Origin: Trichuris trichiura
Taxonomy: Eukaryota; Nematoda; Enoplea; Trichinellida; Trichuridae
DNA: 64,000 nucleotides
NCBI GenBank assembly: GCA_037903355.1
Contig: JBAJFE010000014.1
Location: 1,612,001 to 1,676,000 of the forward strand
Direction of reading: 5' to 3'
Below, one piece after another: positions 46,839-57,512 of this stretch; positions within the stretch are counted from its first letter, which is position 1, and every line of letters starts with the position of its first letter. A program made the translations under genes and the position numbers. Below the pieces are notes generated by a model. That model was given only the letters and a program-made list of their open reading frames with translations, made no database searches and was not told the DNA's origin.

Positions 46839-46843
46839 CTAAT

Positions 46844-48521
46844 GTCAGCACGAGAGTCTACTCCTGTGGACTACAGCACAGACTCGACTGACTTGAGATT
46901 TTAGCATGAAGTAAAACGTTTCGAGATTGCATAATTCACAGTAAAAACAACGTGGAAGTAACAGCGTATATGGTTACTTGCCAAATGATATTTTGCACTT
47001 TTAAAGGGGCGCGCCATGGTTTGCCACATGTTTCAAATTGGCACGGATTCCTTCGTACAAGTGAGTAGGGGACACTCGTCAGTCGCTGCCTTACCGCTGA
47101 CCATAGATGCAGACCAAAAGCAATAGAAAAAGGCAATAATTCTTGCGGATGAATTGGGAACTGATCGTTTGATATAAACAGGTGTACGAACTTCGCAGTA
47201 AAAGCTTTATATGGTCATAAAGGGCAGCATCCATAGATACAATATAAAAGTTCTCTTTCCGAATTTCATTAGCGTGAAATTTACAAATACAGGGAATTCA
47301 TTTTTTGCTGTTACGCCGGCTTGAACCATCAAAATATTGATACAAGTGGAAGTAAACATTAGTTTTGGTCTGGTATTAAGAATGACATAGTTTCGTTCTT
47401 TCAAACGATACTCTTTGACTATTTCGGGATACTGTTAATCAAAGCTGAGCTGCACTTTCTTTGCAAAACCTTTTTCCGATCAGTCTGTGATCAGCCGACC
47501 TGTTAAAGCGCAAGCGAGAACGAAAGCAAGAGTGCTCGTTTAAAAAAATTAATTTAACGATATTTGCTTTGGTTCGTTGCGCATAAGCAGCTCTGCTGCC
47601 ACGTGTTGTTTCTTGAAAAGTTACTGGCACGATTGTTGCGCCATCTTCTTAGGGTGAAAACAGGCGATTGAAATAACGGGCAGAAAGTGCCCTTTTTGGG
47701 CAATTCAAATCGCTTGAAGGGTTTTTTTGTACAATGTTCAGTTACACAGTTGTAGCTATAAACGCAGCTCGTTTTTGAATTGGCTTAAAAGTTTTCTAAT
47801 TACAATCATAGATCACATCTGAATGCGTTTGACTGGCTCCGTTCAAACAAATCTGTTGCCTATTAAGCATATCTGTTGTCCATGTACTCTGCATCGCTTG
47901 ATTCATTGACAACGATTAAGTGGCATAAAGCGTGATTTGTCCACGCTCGTCTGATTGGAAATTAGAAATAGAAATTGAATGGCAAAGATATGAGGTTGAA
48001 CACATCCAAACTGGTAAGCAAGGTACCTAGTTTCCATATTTGATCAAGAGTAGCTTCATCCAAATGTCCAATCGCTATACCGCCAACTGCGGATAATTAG
48101 GTTCTTAGGTTTGTTTGTTGCCCTGCTGGAAAAAGACAAAATCTGAGTTACTCCATATGTCCATCAGTGGCAATAGGAGATCGATTTTTGGTTCCCATAA
48201 TGCTAATGGCGATAGAAAACTCAGCCGACTAGCAGCGGGGTAGAGTTCCTCAAGACGGTCCAATCAGCCGTCGGTTCAGTTTACCCTGACACAGAGGTCC
48301 AATTGAATTACGCACGGCATGCGAATCAGGCATCGCCACGATATCTGTTATGGAGAATCGTTTTCTGGGCTCATTGGCTATTCATTATTAGTAAATCTTT
48401 CCTTCTTCTCAGCAGACTCCGTTCGCTACCGAGTTCTGCTGCAACTAGCTGTTTATCTGTTTATCGTACTACCATAAAAGGTCAAAAATATCTGGACGAC
48501 TTTGCCTACCGTTTATCAGGA
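46844..48521. other. Intergenic region upstream of the deaminase gene
   Basis: No exon is recognised between the LTR remnant and the proposed deaminase start. The deaminase frame is open back to 48303, including a hydrophobic stretch (LFIISKSFLLLSRL) that could be spurious or an alternative N-terminus. An acceptor-like ttccttcttctcag ends near 48413. Confidence 0.35.
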
Positions 48522-50352
48522 ATGAACCGCTCCCGGGATCACTGTTGCGACTGTGCTCAAACTACTAATCGTTGTTCCGACGGGACTTGCCCATGTATCG
48601 TACTGAGAAAATTATGTGATGAACAGTGTGAAAGCACAAGATATCGATGCGACTGTCTCAACCAAGCTGTCAGTAAGTGCAATTGTGAGCTGCCTGAATC
48701 CGTACTCGCTGCGACAGCGGCATTTGCAAATAACACTAGCAGGACCAGCTGCCGTATTTGCATTAACGCTAACCAATGTGTATGCGTCCGACTAAAAGAA
48801 GCGTGCAGTAAATCATGCGTTTGCAAACAGCTCTGTCGCAACAAAGAGGTTAGTAACTTTTTTCATAGTAAAATAAACTTTAATTTCGTCTACTGCCTAC
48901 TCTCTGACAATTGGAATATAAACAGAAAATTACAGGGATATATACACACATGTCTGTGCAATATTCTATTCCACTAAATACTGAGAAAGGCCTAAGCGTT
49001 GTACAGAAAATTAGTTCTTATTTTTTTATTGTATGATATTTTATGTTAATATACTGAAGTGACATATTTTTAAACAGGTGAAAAAGAGCGCTTTAATCAC
49101 CAAACCTTCAGTTGGCTGCTCCTGTTGCAAGAGCAGAAAACAATGCTCAAAGCGGGACTGTTCATGCCGCGGGATATTCGAATTTTGCAGTGCTAAATGT
49201 AAATGCCAGGGAGATTGCATGAACGGACCGTCGAAGTTCTCTGTTAGTCGCACAACGCAGCACTGCTTCTTGGAGCATAAGCATGAAAGCTCAGCAACTG
49301 TTGTGACGCTAATTGGTGAAGATTATGTCTACAGAGTAGAATATCTACATGAATCGAAAAGTGACCCGCACTGCGAAGAACAGTTGCTCTTTGCTCTTGA
49401 GGAGCTAACCGCAAAGTACGCTATCAACTTGTACGAAATATTGGTTTATACCAGTAGGAGTCCTTGTTTTCACCAGAACTGCGAGCCTCGATGCGCAGTG
49501 ATTGACGAATGCAAATGCAATAAGGCATGCTCCATGCTACTCTCTCTGTTTCTGTTTAAGCTACGAAAGCAGCTTGGCAGAGTGGACCTTCGTCTGACAG
49601 TAAGATTTCTTTTCCCTCATCTTAGCCGGGGAGATCTCTACACCAAGCAGGGAATACTGTGCATGTTGCAGCATGGAATAAAGGTAACTTTCTTGTTTGC
49701 ATTTTATTCATCCTTTATGTCTTTTCTTCAGGTGGAACCTCTTTTAATGAAAGACTGGAGTGGCATTATGGATTGGGCACCTCACAGCGAGCATAGAGGG
49801 GACTATCTGGCGCTCTGGAACCAGCATAATTTGGATCAGGCAGTGGCAAAAAGTCAATCATTTGTGAACGAGTGTCGTAGAGCGCTGTCGATGCCTATGA
49901 AGTTTTGGGTTGCCGAAATTCATGAGATTGTTCGCAATACGGTTCTTCAGTACAGCGAAATTCGAAGCAAACTCCAAGAACTGACCGAAGCGCTGAAGTG
50001 CTTGGACTTAACGGCAACCCCGCACAAGATTCGAAGCACGCCGAACAAGCGGAGAAGTTTCATTGACATTTTCGAATTGCGTGATAAGCTACATCTCAGG
50101 GACCTTCATCAAGTGCACCCAAAAGCTGATAAGGAACAGGCCATTATTTGCAAGCCGAAGCAGGGCTCAGATATGTCTCTACCCCGAGAAGAGAGCGCAA
50201 ATGCTCGTATGATGGTTACCAGCCTTTGCGGACGCAGCTTCGACGATTTGGAGACAAATGAAATAGCACAGAGGATTAGACGAGCTACATCCAATATTGG
50301 TGTAGAAATTGACAGCTTACTCGAGTATCTGCAGCTGAAAAGCAATTCATAG
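48522..50352 (+). CDS. CXC Cys-rich repeats fused to AID/APOBEC-like deaminase
   Basis: Three exons: 48522-48848, 49078-49683 and 49732-50352, all phase 0, about 516 residues. Residues 1-160 hold three Cys-rich units with the spacing C-x-C-x6-C-x3-C (for example CVCVRLKEACSKSCVCKQLC and CSCRGIFEFCSAKCKCQGDC), close to tesmin/LIN-54 CXC domains, which bind DNA. Residues 207-244 give the full zinc-deaminase signature H-C-E-x28-P-C-x4-C (HCEEQ... TSRSPCFHQNC). The context ILVYTSRSPC and a following LRLTVRFLF / GILCMLQHGIKV strand-helix layout is as in AID/APOBEC enzymes. The predicted activity is cytidine deamination of nucleic acid guided by the CXC part; the function is inferred. The roughly 200-residue tail is unrecognised. 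The start is uncertain because the frame extends upstream. Confidence 0.8.
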
Positions 50353-52134
50353 TAGCTAAATGTGGGCTGAACGGTCTGATTTCCGTCGGAAATCACGTTT
50401 CCTGCGCATCCGCGTGAGGCAGGATGATTAACCTATAGCTTAGCATTTCCAACCTTTCGATTTGATGAGCACAGGATGGTGTTTTCGTCGGTGCATTAGT
50501 GATGAGTCTATCGAGTATCTACTCAAGCCAAGTGGTCCTAAGACGGAACGGCGGTTAACTGCGGGGAGTGACCTCGCGCAATTTCAAGTTCCAAGGCTCT
50601 AACGAAGAAATCAATTTCGCCTAGTGCCCAAAACAGACGTCCTTTTCGCTCATCGATTAGACCTATTTTTCAGTATTTCGCCCTCTACAACAAGCGACGC
50701 TTCCTAGAAAGACAAGACTTAAATCAGCGCAGGAGGTGTCGCCTCGCTCGTCCCTATTGATGGAAACTGGCCTCCATTGTACTTCTGTTTTGTAGTTGCA
50801 CCATGCGTGACTAATGAACCATCAAAATTTGCCAATTTACTTTCACTCGACATCCCGCAATCATACCCATCCCTTGACTCTTCTCCTTCAATGCCATATG
50901 TCAAAATGCGGAAGAGACAGCTTAGCTCAGTTTCGTGACAATAGCGCTTCTCCAGCTTTGAGCCATCTGTCCGAATTACGCTAAAGATATACAAAAAAAT
51001 ATAATGCTTAAGAAGTTTTTTGATCTGATAGTTGTCTGTCACTTATCTCCATATTTATAAAAAATCGCTGATTTGTAAAAAAATAGGAGCTTATAATTCC
51101 TATAAAATAGTTTATCCGCCTACAGATGAGGCAATGCTTCGTTTGGAACCAAATTCTGACAAGCTGAAAAATAGATATTTTAAATATATGAAGTTGTCTG
51201 CAAGGAAAGTGCGGCAGTTTTCCCTAGGTAAAAGCTTAAATAATACGTCAGTCCTACTTGTTTAAATCTGACAGCCTATTAACACTAAGGCTAATAACGT
51301 CGCAGCTCAATTCACGTGACGCCTTAGCGGTTCAGCTTTGCGTATCAGTCTATTCGCAAAGATAAAAAAATTGATGCGTCGCGTGAACTGCGTATAATTC
51401 GCAGCAACAGAAAAAAATAGTAACAGGACTCTTGCTCGGTGTGCAAAAATTATGAAGAAATCATAATTACAGAAATCAATTATAGAGCTGTGCGGTCACT
51501 ATTTTTTGGTATTGCTTATAGGGGAACTGTCTATCACTATTTATGCATAATAAACAGAGCAGAAGATAAACATGATCAGCGATAAACATCTATGAGAAGT
51601 GCGAGGGCATTTTGCCTTTTTTACAAAGACTTCAATACCGATTGTGGGCTTCGATTCCTATGAGAAAAGAACGAGTGGAAACGGAGACGATTACCGAAGG
51701 TGCAAAGATTCGGTGCGAAATACTTCAAGTGCGGCAAATGCACAAGTGCTTTTACTTTCAGTTCACAGCTTACAGTTTGACTGCTGACTGAAGTTCACCA
51801 GTATATGTCAGGTACTAAAGCCGGCAGATGACATCGAGACGTCTTAGAAGAACAGAACAATTTGCATAGCTATGAAAAACCTCTTTAGTGCAGATAAAAC
51901 AAAAAGGTTTTAAAATTTAAATATTCAGAAAAACCTGCTTAATAAAACGCGCAAATACTATTCTCTTCACTTAATCACTCTCAGCTATGTGAGAAAAAAA
52001 TGGCTAATTATGACTAATGAATGCATCAGCTACGCATAATGACCTGTGAAGAGGACATCAATTTTCTAGAAAAGTTAATACGTTACAGGCACTGTATGAA
52101 ACACTTAAAACTCAATATTTTATACATTTCCTAG
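50353..52134. other. Interval with unassigned possible exons
   Basis: A minus-strand frame from an acceptor-like ttag near 50990 down to 50719 encodes a hydrophilic tail (ILTYGIEGEESRDGYD...TSEATPPALI) and could be a terminal exon of an unknown gene. On the plus strand, 51126 to about 51228 reads DEAMLRLEPNSDKLKNRYFK between a cag acceptor and a gtaaaa donor. Neither could be tied to a family or to further exons. Confidence 0.2.
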
Positions 52135-52140
52135 GCATTC

Positions 52141-52625
52141 TGTACAATGCCTAATGGCAAAGTATTAGTCTTTTTTACCTATGTACCTCCAAGTCTATAA
52201 TAGACCTATGGAACGAAGTGAGTCTTTCCTTCACTACTTTGCCGTATATATACCATGGCTTATGCTTAGGCTTAGGGGAGAACAGAACAGTATAGCCGAT
52301 AAAGATGCGAGAAAAATTGGATGCATTGGATGCAGAACCTTTTCGGCTGTCGTGTTCTGCCCTCGCCTAGGCCAACGCCAAAATATAAGGACAGTGCAGC
52401 CACATTGTAGCGAGAAAACAGCATGCCTTGCCTCGCAGGTGTCGCCGCTGTAGCATTGTGCTGTCGTTAGTGACAAAACCTTAAAAGACTCCATTGTCAA
52501 GGTGTGATTAACGCTTTGCCTAATTACCATTTTTTGTTCTGCTTAATGCTTAGGCATTGTATATAATTACTGGGCGTATTATATGATATACTAAAATAAT
52601 ACAGACGTTCCATGCTGTATCTAAA
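52141..52625. repeat. MITE-like repeat, copy 2
   Basis: Matches copy 1 at 21205-21695 block by block. The ends are inverted: tacaatgcctaa at 52143-52154 and ttaggcattgta at about 52550-52561. It is non-coding. Confidence 0.65.
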
Positions 52626-52672
52626 GCGGTCACGCATTCTGTAGGATGCCGATATTTCATAAACTGCCTGTA

Positions 52673-53222
52673 AACATGATGTTTTTGTACGGGAGTGTGA
52701 GTTTTCATATTGAAAAATGTCTTTATTACGGATTGTCTCCCGTTGTGAAAATAACAAAGAGATCTTAACTCTTCTTCCGGAGCTTTCGGGTTCTTTCGCG
52801 ACCCGTCTTCAGCGGTGAGATTATGTGTAGTGCGTGGGGTACCATTCATCTTCCATTGCTATCCGTGGTTTTAAAACGAGAGTTAAAGATTTTAAAGTTT
52901 TTTTTCTCTTTGGCTGTCAGCTGCCATTTCCTTACTCCTGTATTCTTGGAGGGAATTAAATACACGGACAATTCCCTCCAAGAATACAGGAGTAAGGAAA
53001 TGGCAACTGACAGCCAAAGAGAAAAAAAACTTTAAAATCTTTAACTCTCGTTTTAAAACCACGGATAGCAATGGAAGATGAATGGTACCCCACGCACTAC
53101 ACATAATCTCACCGCTGAAGACGGGTCGCGAAAGAACCCGAAAGCTCCGGAAGAAGAGTTAAGATCTCTTTGTTATTTTCACAACGGGAGACAATCCGTA
53201 ATAAAGACATTTTTCAATATGA
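52673..53222. mobile_element. Near-perfect palindromic foldback element
   Basis: The inverted arms 52700-52957 and 52970-53227 are 258 bp each and differ at one position, around a 12 bp spacer (aaatacacggac). A 12 bp direct repeat, aaactgcctgta, lies at 52661-52672 and 53223-53234 and looks like a target duplication. It implies insertion of 52673-53222. No coding capacity is credible; the mirrored frames on both strands arise from the symmetry. A tail-to-tail duplicated Penelope terminus is one possible origin, since ctttcgggttctttcgcgac-type ends and long duplications fit, but the family is not proven. Confidence 0.85.
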
Positions 53223-53235
53223 AAACTGCCTGTAG

Positions 53236-56200
53236 CACACATACGTTAGAAATTACCAATTGAAAAGAAGTCGATGATATGTCGCGAATTATACTTCTTT
53301 GGCAACAATAGTAGAACTTTACATTTTGAACTAAAAATTCGGTTGGGTTCTATTGTCAGCTGCGCATAGAAGTCAAGAAGCACGCCAAATTGATCGAAGT
53401 GGCTGAGAACGATTTAGTTTTATTTCTATTCTAACTCCAGCTCGGGAGAGTCGTAGAGTCACTTCGTATTACGATAAAAACCTATATAAACTTAGCAAAG
53501 CAGCTGTACAATAGAGAGCACTGAAAGAAGCATTTTTTACTAGCTCTTCACTGAAGCAGAAGCGTAAACAATGGTTTAAGTATACTGCACAAGATTACTA
53601 ACAATTATCCTGACTTGCTATGGATTGAGGATTTTCGCAAAGAATTAAGTATGTTCCATTGAAGTTTTAAAGGTTTCGATTATCCGGTCTTCATGAAAAC
53701 AAAACACTAACAAATTGGTCTTGCTATTTGCTGAAATGTGAAACTCGTTTGATAGCAAAAGTTCAGCGTGAACACCAATTCAAAGGACTAATACAGAACA
53801 TAAGGACAATTATCCTGTATCCGGATTTCTACTGTGCGACAAAGCGCCTATTCTCGCTTCGAAACTAGTGACACCTAGCTTGATGACATTAAGAAACGGT
53901 ATGTTATTCACGAACACGAGTTATTTGCAGACGAATCTTCAGCTAGCGACTCCCAGGTTTAGAAGGAGAAAAAAAGCAAGTTGCAACGATTTCTGTACGT
54001 AAAATTTATTCATCGCTTTGCAACTGAAAAGCAGCTTCAGACGAACATTGGTTATACGTTTTCTTCAAAGTGTTTGTTTTTTCCTTGTGCTCGCAATGCG
54101 TAAATAGAACAGAGCTGCTGTATAGCGATAAATGTGATAAATAATAAATAAACAAAAGCTTGATTATTCAGATTATACGTTATATGAACTATTTCTTAGC
54201 AAGCACAGCTGGGATAACTCTGGCAGTTTTGTAATTCATATACTCTGCTTAACCAAAACTATCATCGGGTAAATTTGCTAATAGATATTGAAGAAAATAA
54301 AGGATTGTCAGGTAGGAATGTTGACAATTACCGTTCCCTGTTCGAACTTATTTCAAGGTCAGTCAAATGCTTGTCTAATTCGACAAGGAAAGAAACGAAA
54401 TTTTCAGAACGAACTGGTTACGCCTTCTCCGCAAAAGAAATGCGCAACAATAAACGCGTCGGCTAATACGGGATGACTTCGAGGCTGCCTTTTTGTAACG
54501 TCAGGTTTAGCGAGACATATTCACTGAGACATTACTCCCTGTCCCTGTCCAAAAGCATTTTCGCAAGTGCAGAAGGTCTTTTTTACTTTCCCGCGTCGAC
54601 GTTAATTTTGTCTGAGTGACTTAATCGTGGCTATGTTGTTTCTATTCAGGCACATGCTTTTCAGCTGCTCAAACTTTTCATGGCAGTTTCGAAGTCTAAT
54701 TTTTGCGTAATTCCAGTGTTAATGACGAAAGCAGTTCCTTCGCAATATTTTGCCCTCTTTTATATCAGTCAGGCGCTTATTAATTCAGACTTTTAGTAAG
54801 CGATCTCCAGTACAATAGTGAACAATTGCTTACTAATTCATTGACTGAACGTTGGGACACCTCAGCCTCCGTTGCAGCTTGCCATCCTTTAGTTCTGACT
54901 TAAGCTGATTTCAATAATTACAAGAAGCTAATAATATTGACTGCACCTTTCGTGTGCAACCAACGTAGCGTTAGTGTAAGGTAGAGGTAGGACTTTCTTT
55001 GATCGCGCCCTCTAATCCCATTCAAACATTTCCTTAATAGTAGAACGAAAATAATTTCCAGTGTAACCGCTCCAGCTTATTCGTTTTGATGTATCTGAGC
55101 TTACTGTAAAGCTCTTCCGTATCACAGGAAAAAGTGGTCTATTCCACCAGACCATTTATTGAATGAACTGTGAATAACTACAGGTGCAGCATAAACGGGC
55201 ACTGACCAGGTTTGGAGAAACCTTTGAACATTGTTGTTTTGCGTTGGTTCCTCTTTCGAAAAAATAGAGCATCTAAACACAGTAGCCTACCCCCATTTTC
55301 TGCTCAGATATTTTGTGGGGAAAGCAAATTGTTTCAGTCGTTCCTTCAACATCTGCAAGATAATAGACTTCAGGGTTTTTAATCTTGTTGTTTAACTGGA
55401 CCTATTGGGCTATTTTTTGGAAGTGTGCAGTTTTTAGTCTGTTCCGAAAATGTTCTGAAACAGCATTTTGACCAATGCAGAAAACCCACAGTGCCACTTA
55501 AACTTTTTTGAAAGACACTCTGGTGCTGTGATTACTTTAATAGCAAGAGAAATAAAAGGAAATTGGCAAGCCATTTAAATGTCGCTTTTTAGACATTATT
55601 TTTTTGTCAAGTAGGGAACTGCTCTTTCTTGACACATTGACTGTCCTGAAAAAAGGAAGACTCAGAACAGCCGTTTGCTAGTAGTTCAAAAAGTTAGACC
55701 AACATTGGCATTGCTGCTTCCATAATAGGCCAACCAACGCTGGTACGGTCACTGGCACAGTGAATACAGCACTCAGCCTATGCAAGAAGGAGTACGTTGA
55801 CAATGAGCTCGGACACAAGTTCTAAGTTATAAGGGCTACCCTAGAAACATTGTTCTTCCAGATGCACAGAAAAAACTGGGTTGAGATTGCAGGGCGCAAA
55901 GACGTTTTACACCTAAAGAAAGCTTTTCCATGCGCAGTGCTTCTACGAAAAAAAGCTAAGACCTAAGCTGAAACCTTAAAGCTAGACATGTCCTTCCGAC
56001 TAGCTCCAGGCTTAGCCCACTTTTAGAAAACGACGAGCTGAAATGCCAGATCAAATGTTTCAGGATCGCTTTAACTCGTTTGCAATCCTTCTGTCACCCG
56101 TACTGGAGAAACATACAGCGGAGAAGACAATCAAGGAAGGCATACATAGCTGACATGGGAGGCTACATTGCAGCGAAAGGCCGCAAAACGCTTCAGGAGA

Positions 56201-57512
56201 CAAAGAGAGCAAGTCCTTAAAAACTGAACCTAAAAAACTAATGATAATAGCACGGTAAACTTGGTCAAAACGCCGGTAGTAGTGCAGCATGTGACGTAAT
56301 GGAAACAAGTCAAATGCCACCAAGTTATGTAAAGAAAATAAATATCTGCCTTGAAAAACAAGTTAAGGCGCTTCTTCACACGATACAATGTTTGTTTAAG
56401 CAAAGACAACTGGGTGCCAGTCAACGAATACAATGATTGTTCACCAAAAGGGTTTCTGAGGAAACAGTCTCAGGGTCATCCTATTGACATGCAAACTGAC
56501 TTAACTCCTGAACCGGTGCCGCTTGGAATCAGTCTGACCCAAAGCTTCATTCTTTCTTTCCTTTTCCCACTGCTGCTACATGAGAAACCCTTAATACCAA
56601 TCCAACCCCAGCTGGAAGAAAGCAGTTTCGAATCATTTCCCGAAATCTCTTTGTTTGTAGTGCAAAAGAGCAGTTTCTCCGGTTAGCGAAGAAATAAGCG
56701 CATGAAAGTAAGGCTTTTAAAAACTTTAGATGAGGGACGGTTTTCAAGTTTCATTGAGTACCAAATAACTTGAAATTAAATCATTGCCGCTTCAACGTTA
56801 GGCAATGAAGTATGCAAAGCTGAAACCGCATCTCCATCCGAGCGCAAAAACCAATTTGACGCTGTGACAAAAAATACGAACTATTTTCCAGCAGTAATGA
56901 TTAGAGATGCGTTGCGTTCAAATCGAATTTCCTTATCTCGTGGGAAGATGCATCACAGTTGAAACTGTGCTCATCGGTATTTCACAAAATCAGTCCAATC
57001 ACTACAGCTTTTAAAAAAAAGAAACCGTGCCAAGAAAACAACAGTTGTCTAAACTATGAAATTTGGAGATTAAGCTTTTCAGTCGTTGATGTCAGGGCGG
57101 TGTTCAAGTTAAAAGCCGTGTGTCTGCAAACTGCATTGCAGCATTTACTCTTTCAGAGGTCCCGCCAGAAATTTTAAGCAAAAGCGCAAGGCGCTACTTT
57201 GACCTTGTAATGTGCAATGTCCCGTTGATAATGAGAATTGCGCCACAGTTTGTCGCGTAATGGTGACCAACTCCGTTTAACTACAGAACTCAAGAAGAGC
57301 AAATAATGACATATTCTTAAATAATGACGGGGAGCAATGACGATTGACCTTCATCTTCGTGACTATGAACTAATTTTCGCCATTGAATAGAATGTTTTAC
57401 TAACTGATCCAATGTGACCTATGTCATCAACGTGACCAACTTTCTTGCAATGTCGTTACGCCAAATTTGCTCTGCTTATTGTTACGGACAGAAACAGGGT
57501 GCTGCTTTGGTA
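53236..57512. other. Long gene-poor region
   Basis: About 4.3 kb without an exon I can recognise. Frames up to 111 residues (for example 56351-56686 plus) lack family motifs and coding character. Divergent small-exon genes could be missed by eye. Confidence 0.4.

Noticed and set aside
52823..53104. Mirrored 70-residue frames on both strands
   Set aside because: Pure consequence of the palindrome.
56351..56686. Plus-strand 111-residue frame
   Set aside because: No motif and no supporting exons nearby; kept as non-coding.
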